Part shown: in pieces, positions 61,659-64,000 of the stretch | Position numbering within the stretch: position 1 is the first letter of the stretch | Layout: each line of letters starts with the position of its first letter | DNA from: Peredibacter sp045999315 | GTDB lineage: Bacteria; Bdellovibrionota; Bacteriovoracia; Bacteriovoracales; Bacteriovoracaceae | Direction of reading: 5' to 3' | NCBI RefSeq assembly: GCF_045999315.1 | Contig: NZ_CP174607.1 | Location: 2,232,001 to 2,296,000, forward strand | DNA length: 64,000 nt | Made by a program: the position numbers and the translations under genes | Notes under the pieces: model-generated | What the model was told of the DNA's origin: nothing | The model's input: only the letters and a program-made list of their open reading frames with translations | The model's database searches: none

Positions 61659-62995
61659 ACAACGAAGCTCAACATCCAAGCGACTAAGAAGGCAACAGTC
61701 CCTTCCACAAAAGTGGCGGTCGTGAACACCCGATAAGCAGTCCCTACATCTAGATTAGAGAATTGAGAAACGACCCAGAAGTAAGAGTCATTAGCATGAG
61801 AGACCACCATGGCACCGGCACCAATCACAACCACTGTAAGTGCCGGATGAAGTCCAAGTGTTGCCATTAATGGCGCCATAATTGTTGACGTCGTAATGAT
61901 TGCAACTGTCGACGAACCCTGGGCCGTTTTCAGAGCGGCCGAAATCATAAATGGTAAGAACAACCCAAGACCAAGTTTAGGATCAGCGAGGACCGTACTT
62001 ACATAATCTTTAAGGGGAGAAACACTGAGAATTTTTCCCAGAGATCCACCCGCCCCGGTGATCACGAGAATGAGAGCGGCGTCCTTAATCCCTTCATTGG
62101 TCCAAGTCGAAAGGGCCTCGCTCCATTCCTTCTTTGTTTGAAGCAATGTGAACGAGAGGAACATTCCAATGATTAGGGCCACGACTGGTTCACCAATAAA
62201 TTGAACAACTGAAGCAAAACCTCCTACGCCAAAGGGTTGCGAGGGAAGATCTGCAACAGACTTTCCAAGAATTAAAAGAAGCGGGCCGATGATCGGAAGA
62301 AAAGAGAGATAGGGTGAAGGTAATTTTCCATAACGATCAATCAGTGTTTGATAAGATTCAGAAGCTGGTACTGGAGCTGGAAAACGATTTCCAATTCGAG
62401 TCGCAAAGAACCAAGCGGCGAGTGCTGCTGGAATGGAAGCGATCATCCCATATAAGATCACCATTCCAATATCGGCATTCAAAGCTCCGGCTGCGGCCAG
62501 TGGACCAGGAGTAGGTGGAACCATGGTGTGAGTGGCATAAAGACCAGTCGCCAGTGCAACGGACATAACAACCATAGAAGTCGCAGACTCTTTTGCGAGG
62601 GCCTGATTTAGAGGATTCATGATCACAAAACCAGAGTCACAAAACACTGGAATTGAAACCACTACACCGGCCGCATTCATGGCGAGAGATGAGCGTTCTT
62701 TTCCAACGAGTTTTAAAATAGAACGAGTCATGGATAAGGCGGCACCGGTCTTCTCTAAAGTTAGGCCCATAATTGTCCCAGCAATGATCACAATACCAAT
62801 ATTGGTAAGAGTTCCACCGAAACCTTCTTTCACGAGTTTAATGACTTCAAGTGGAGCGAGGCCGATGGCAAGCCCATAAGCAATGGCAACTCCAGTCAGC
62901 ACTAAGAATGCATTGACCTTATATTTGCCGGTTAAAATCACGATGATTCCTACAGCAATGAGAAGCATAATAAGCGCAATCTGACCTGATACCAC
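61655..62995 (-). CDS. GntP-family permease, probable D-glycerate importer
   Basis: 446 residues with about 12 hydrophobic segments. GntP motifs: CDSGFVIMNPL, VPPTPGPLAAA, AQGSSTVAIITTSTIMAPL and SHANDSYFWVVSQFS. The family imports gluconate and related acids by proton symport. The downstream glycerate kinase points to glycerate as the substrate. Confidence 0.93.
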   Translation of the reverse strand: MVSGQIALIMLLIAVGIIVILTGKYKVNAFLVLTGVAIAYGLAIGLAPLEVIKLVKEGFGGTLTNIGIVIIAGTIMGLTLEKTGAALSMTRSILKLVGKERSSLAMNAAGVVVSIPVFCDSGFVIMNPLNQALAKESATSMVVMSVALATGLYATHTMVPPTPGPLAAAGALNADIGMVILYGMIASIPAALAAWFFATRIGNRFPAPVPASESYQTLIDRYGKLPSPYLSFLPIIGPLLLILGKSVADLPSQPFGVGGFASVVQFIGEPVVALIIGMFLSFTLLQTKKEWSEALSTWTNEGIKDAALILVITGAGGSLGKILSVSPLKDYVSTVLADPKLGLGLFLPFMISAALKTAQGSSTVAIITTSTIMAPLMATLGLHPALTVVVIGAGAMVVSHANDSYFWVVSQFSNLDVGTAYRVFTTATFVEGTVAFLVAWMLSFVV

Positions 62996-63191
62996 ATGGC
63001 CTCCATTCTATTAATTTCTTATATTTATCAATGCTATAACACTAGATGCGATTAGAAAAATCTTAATAGTCTTACTTTTACTCATTCTTTGGAAAGCAGC
63101 GATTAAGAACAATTATAAAATTTAGAACCTATTTTCTGGAATCTTAGGCTAAAATTTTTTGGGTACTAAGAATGCGGTCGGAGATGTTTCT

Positions 63192-63587
63192 ATGAATTTC
63201 TCGTTTAAAAAGGCCTGTCCTTACTGTAGTCAGAGTTTGAAGTTTAGAGTTGGAGACAATTATAAAAAACTGATTGTTTGTAGTCATTGCAATCAAGAAG
63301 TTGGTTTTCATTGTTCCCGTAATATTTACTTCTTTGGATTCAGTACCTGCTTTTGGATAACTGTTTCTTTGTTCCTGTTGAAAAATCATCCGATTATCTT
63401 AACTTCACTTGCTGTGCTTTTATTTCTAAGTGCCATCTATACCAGTGTCCCATTTTCTCAACTCATTAAAGGTGAAGAAAAAAAATACAGACCTTTTATT
63501 CCTGCACTTCAGATGATTTTACTCGGGGCCCTGGTCAATACAATGATTTTGACTCTTGGAATAGTCGTCTACACGAGAGTTAGTTAA
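63192..63587 (+). CDS. Zinc-ribbon membrane protein
   Basis: 131 residues from the ATG with GGAG 8 nt upstream (an earlier in-frame TTG is less likely). The N-terminus has a zinc ribbon: ACPYCSQ and VCSHCNQE. Two or three hydrophobic segments follow (about 48-65, 68-86, 107-128). Function unknown. Confidence 0.75.
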   Translation: MNFSFKKACPYCSQSLKFRVGDNYKKLIVCSHCNQEVGFHCSRNIYFFGFSTCFWITVSLFLLKNHPIILTSLAVLLFLSAIYTSVPFSQLIKGEEKKYRPFIPALQMILLGALVNTMILTLGIVVYTRVS

Positions 63588-63787
63588 CAAATTTTCACCC
63601 CAATCTTCTAATGCTCCATTATTCCATCATGTGAATAAGAATTAATTATTTTATTCTTACGTTTCGCTGAAGATAGGCAGAAAATAGGTCTATAAATCAG
63701 GGCCATAAATCTTGATTCCGACTTGACCTCTCTCTCCGACTCCCTACCTTTCTCAAGAATTCATGGCCTACCAACATAGGAGTGTAT

Positions 63788-64000
63788 ATGAGTTCAAGGC
63801 CTTTCGATTATTTCCATGACTCTTTAATATCTCAGTATCGTGAGCTGATTCGCGAGGCGATTTTAGAGAGTGAAATTGATCACAAGTTGCATATTGATAT
63901 GAACATTTTATCTTTGAAAATTCAAAATATCATTCATGCTGCTCTTATTGACGGAATTTCTGAGCTAGAAGTGAGAGGTCTTTTGGCAGAAGTCCAGAGG
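63788..64000 (+). CDS. Unknown protein, 3' end outside window
   Basis: 71 codons are visible from an ATG with AGGAG 5 nt upstream. The sequence is helical and charged (SQYRELIREAILESEIDHKLHIDMNI) and has no recognised motif. It continues past the window edge. Confidence 0.7.
   Translation, partial: MSSRPFDYFHDSLISQYRELIREAILESEIDHKLHIDMNILSLKIQNIIHAALIDGISELEVRGLLAEVQR

Noticed and set aside
1..64000. tRNA, rRNA, insertion sequences, prophage genes and CRISPR
   Set aside because: I looked for T-loop (GGTTCGAATCC-like) patterns, transposase and integrase motifs and regular direct repeats and found none that I could support. A tRNAscan or ISfinder search would be decisive.

Overview
The window looks like a piece of a compact, moderately AT-rich Gram-negative chromosome. 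It carries many short secreted proteins, SPase II lipoproteins, an outer-membrane MipA/OmpV protein, an exported protein deamidase and exported metalloproteases, but no phage, insertion sequence, rRNA, tRNA or CRISPR array that I can see. Gene content, the many small exported proteins and the heavy use of GGCC-containing codon junctions fit a Bdellovibrionota/Bacteriovorax-like bacterium. That is inference, because no marker gene here is decisive (metG is present but could not be compared). Genes are tightly packed on both strands, and at least seven convergent pairs share their stop codons in exactly 4 nt.

Region by region. 1-5.9 kb: a secreted protein fragment, DUF488, OmpV-like protein, cold-shock protein, a protein-glutaminase plus CHRD-like lipoprotein operon, and a B12-binding radical SAM enzyme. 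6.0-7.95 kb: a regulator plus AbiEii-like nucleotidyltransferase pair (toxin-antitoxin-like) preceded by a long perfect palindrome and an operator-like repeat. 7.9-13.4 kb: TAXI solute-binding protein, large exported protein, EamA transporter, thiolase-like protein. 13.4-16.1 kb: a tail-to-tail type II-like restriction-modification pair. 16.3-35.4 kb: mostly housekeeping and stress enzymes (GFA, Nudix, SDRs, LysR, YdeI, M14 peptidase, TauE/SafE, dienelactone hydrolase with TetR, flavin reductase, alcohol dehydrogenase, M11-like protease) and three orphan histidine kinases. 35.5-43.1 kb: ABC-F protein with Vsr endonuclease, lipoprotein methyltransferase, MarC, M1-like lipoprotein, and an ArsR/AHSA1/hydrolase operon.

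43.2-50.6 kb is the most accessory part. It holds a second nucleotidyltransferase/winged-helix pair whose promoter bears four palindromic operators at an exact 21-bp period, then metG. After metG comes an AT-rich island with an endonuclease/exonuclease/phosphatase-fold protein and an unknown partner, and two paralogous DUF4062 (TIR-like) proteins flanking yaiI. This island is the best candidate for an undescribed defence locus.

50.7-64 kb: a TetR-regulated SDR with two matching operators, an ECF41-type sigma factor and its usual carboxymuconolactone decarboxylase partner sharing the same promoter motif, an amine oxidase, a lytic transglycosylase, a lipoprotein with a long Gly-Gly-Thr tail, a two-gene exported toxin-like pair, a D-glycerate permease/kinase operon, and a partial gene at the right edge.
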